From: Acidobacteriota bacterium
GTDB taxonomy: Bacteria > Acidobacteriota > Terriglobia > Bryobacterales > Bryobacteraceae
Direction: 5' to 3'
DNA length: 64,000 bases
NCBI GenBank assembly: GCA_016185425.1
Contig: JACPNQ010000002.1
Span: 1 to 64,000, forward strand
In this document: positions 62,611 to 64,000 of the stretch, piece after piece
Position numbering within the stretch: position 1 is the first letter of the stretch
How the letters are laid out: every line of letters starts with the position of its first letter
Notes under the pieces: generated by a model
What the model saw: only the letters and a program-made list of their open reading frames with translations
Database searches by the model: none
What the model was told of the DNA's origin: nothing
Made by a program: the position numbers and the translations under genes

Positions 62611-63854
62611 AACATCTCCAGCACCGGCTTACCCTGATCGGTAATCGGCACGGGGCGGTCGCCGGCATAGAGGTTCTTGTGCGGGTCTATTCCCATGGCG
62701 CAGTGGATCGTGGCGTGAAAGTCGGGAACCGTGATTGGCCGTTCCGCAACCTTCTTGCCCAATTCGTCCGTTGTGCCGATCGCCTGCCCGGTCTTCAATC
62801 CGCCGCCCGCCAGCAGCATGGAGAATGCCTCGGACTGATGCCCGCGCCCGCCACCGGCGTCGAATTCCGGCGGCCGGCCGAACTCCGTGGCGATTACGAC
62901 GAGCGTCGTGTCCAACATTTTGTTCTTTTCGAGATCCTGCAACAGCGTCGCGAACGATTGGTCCAAGTCCTGGATCAACAGGTGCTGCTTCAACTGGCCC
63001 TCATTGTGGGTGTCCCAGCCGCTGCCGTTCAGGAAGTTCAGGTTGTAGGAGACCTCGACAAAGCGCACGCCGGATTGCACCAACCGCCGCGCCAGCAGGC
63101 ATCGTTGGCCGAACTCACTGCCATAGGCCTGCCGGAGTGTCGAACTCTCGCGATTCAAATCGAATACACCCATGAAACGCGGCCCGGCCAATCGGAACGC
63201 CTGCCGTGAAACATCGGCTTGCGCCTGCACGACCACGTCGCCGGGATTCCGTTTCTGGTGCCCGTCGCGCATGGCGGCCAGAAGAGTCTCCCTACGATCC
63301 TGCCTCGCCGCATCCACATCGGGAGGGCGAACAAGACCATTGGGGCCGATGTCTACCTGCGTCAGATAGATATACCCGTATTTCGCTCCCAGGAATCCAG
63401 GATCGCGGGTAATGTTCGGGTAACCCATCACCACGTAGCTCGGCACCTCATCGGTCTTGGGTCCCAGTTGATGGGCCACTACGGATCCGATCGATGGATA
63501 CTGCAGCGTACCGCTCGGCATTCGTCCCGTATGCACCAGGTTCGCCGCGGCCGCGTGTTCGCTGACGATAGAGTGGGTGATCGTCCGCATCAGGACGCAG
63601 CGATCCAACAATGGGGCCGACTTCGATAAATGCTCGCAAACCCTCACGCCCCGGATCGCGGTATCGATGGCGTCGTAGTACGATCCTGCCTGCTTCTTCC
63701 CGTCCCCGCGCACCTTGGGGTCGAACGTATCTACCTGGGCCGCGCCGCCACCGAGCCAGAGGAAAATGCAGGCATCCGCTTTCCCTTTCGGCAACGCAGT
63801 CGCCGCCATAGCGGCCGCACTTGACTGAATGAATCCACGCCGGCTTAGTCTCAT
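62607..63854 (-). CDS. DUF1501 exported protein
   Basis: The start at 63854 gives 415 residues with a Tat signal (RLSRRGFIQSSAAAMA). The sulfatase-like fold of DUF1501 is seen in ACIFLWLGGGAAQVDTFDPK, the GWDTHNEGQL motif and VIATEFGRPPE...GRGHQ. It is translationally coupled (ATGA) to a DUF1553 gene, the standard pair in planctomycetes and acidobacteria. The function is unknown. Confidence 0.9.
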   Translation of the reverse strand: MRLSRRGFIQSSAAAMAATALPKGKADACIFLWLGGGAAQVDTFDPKVRGDGKKQAGSYYDAIDTAIRGVRVCEHLSKSAPLLDRCVLMRTITHSIVSEHAAAANLVHTGRMPSGTLQYPSIGSVVAHQLGPKTDEVPSYVVMGYPNITRDPGFLGAKYGYIYLTQVDIGPNGLVRPPDVDAARQDRRETLLAAMRDGHQKRNPGDVVVQAQADVSRQAFRLAGPRFMGVFDLNRESSTLRQAYGSEFGQRCLLARRLVQSGVRFVEVSYNLNFLNGSGWDTHNEGQLKQHLLIQDLDQSFATLLQDLEKNKMLDTTLVVIATEFGRPPEFDAGGGRGHQSEAFSMLLAGGGLKTGQAIGTTDELGKKVAERPITVPDFHATIHCAMGIDPHKNLYAGDRPVPITDQGKPVLEMF

Positions 63855-64000
63855 GGCACCATCGCAAATTCCGGCGAGTTGATCAACGCCCACAGCATGT
63901 CCTCATAACGTTCGCGGAAGTCTTTCGTCAGCCGCGCCGTCGGCTGGTCGCCGAATCGCAGCTTCCGCTCTTCCTCCATTCGAATCAGGCTCGCTTCCGC
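63851..64000 (-). CDS. DUF1549/DUF1553 protein, C-terminal part (cut by window edge)
   Basis: Reading leftward from the window end, one open frame ends RYEDMLWALINSPEFAMVP and a TGA at 63853-63851 that overlaps the DUF1501 start. The ending WALINSPEF is the usual C-terminus of DUF1553 proteins. About 49 codons are visible; the rest lies outside the window. Confidence 0.8.
   Translation of the reverse strand, partial: AEASLIRMEEERKLRFGDQPTARLTKDFRERYEDMLWALINSPEFAMVP

Noticed and set aside
1..64000. CRISPR arrays, rRNA, tRNA and classical riboswitches
   Set aside because: No regularly spaced direct repeats and no conserved RNA cores were seen on reading either strand; weak structured RNAs could still be missed by eye.

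Overview
The window looks like chromosomal DNA of an acidobacterium from the Solibacter/Bryobacter branch. This placement is inferred from gene content, not from a marker tree. It rests on GC-rich DNA, two very large Oar-type TonB-dependent receptors with carboxypeptidase-like N-termini, a DUF1553/DUF1501 pair, an S46 peptidase, a beta-propeller lipoprotein-type secretome and many secreted hydrolases. No rRNA, tRNA or CRISPR array was seen.

Layout. 0-3 kb: an RNA-repair/ribosome-rescue cassette (unknown protein, RtcB-type ligase, PrfH). 3.4-9.6 kb: an ECF sigma factor, an arylsulfatase, its formylglycine-generating enzyme, a SnoaL-like protein and a PQQ-type propeller. 9.6-11.1 kb: a scrap-yard with a broken DUF433/DUF5615 toxin-antitoxin pair, an IS remnant with 23-bp inverted ends, a duplicated piece of the prfH locus and an intact HicAB. 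11.3-24.4 kb: TonB receptor, M19 dipeptidase, ATP-grasp-like protein, S46 peptidase, esterase, oxidoreductase, DUF481 protein and three decayed genes. 24.4-28.8 kb: Wzt-like ATPase, POT peptide transporter, M24 peptidase, then a peroxiredoxin with an in-frame TGA at its peroxidatic position. 28.8-38.3 kb: peroxiredoxin, TldD/TldE, ceramidase-like protein, QueA, TsaD, hydrolase, Mrp. 38.4-43.1 kb: a leftward set of a deiodinase-like gene with an in-frame TGA, ECF sigma factor, membrane-anchored partner and VIT/VWA protein. 43.1-51.5 kb: quinone reductase, M24B peptidase, AccB, AccC, acyl-CoA ligase and secreted enzymes. 51.5-53.3 kb: a leftward nitric-oxide-type operon (globin, Fe-S/flavin reductase, NsrR-like regulator) with a palindrome at its head and two frameshifts. 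53.3-64 kb: uridine kinase, SUKH-like protein, second TonB receptor, MsrA, hybrid histidine kinase, amidohydrolase and DUF1501/DUF1553.

The main result is two probable selenoprotein genes that standard gene calling would split at TGA: a secreted peroxiredoxin (Sec68, 28292-28816) and a deiodinase-family redox protein (Sec82, 43082-42444). Each TGA stands exactly where the family has its reactive Cys/Sec. The reading frame and family homology continue after it, and a small hairpin with an AGG-type apical loop follows at the spacing expected of a bacterial SECIS. This implies the organism makes selenocysteine. Other points of interest are the RtcB/PrfH module with an unrecognised third protein, and the split globin/reductase/NsrR operon. 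Peptide use is a recurring theme: S46, M19, two M24 enzymes, POT, TldD/E and a glutaminyl cyclase.
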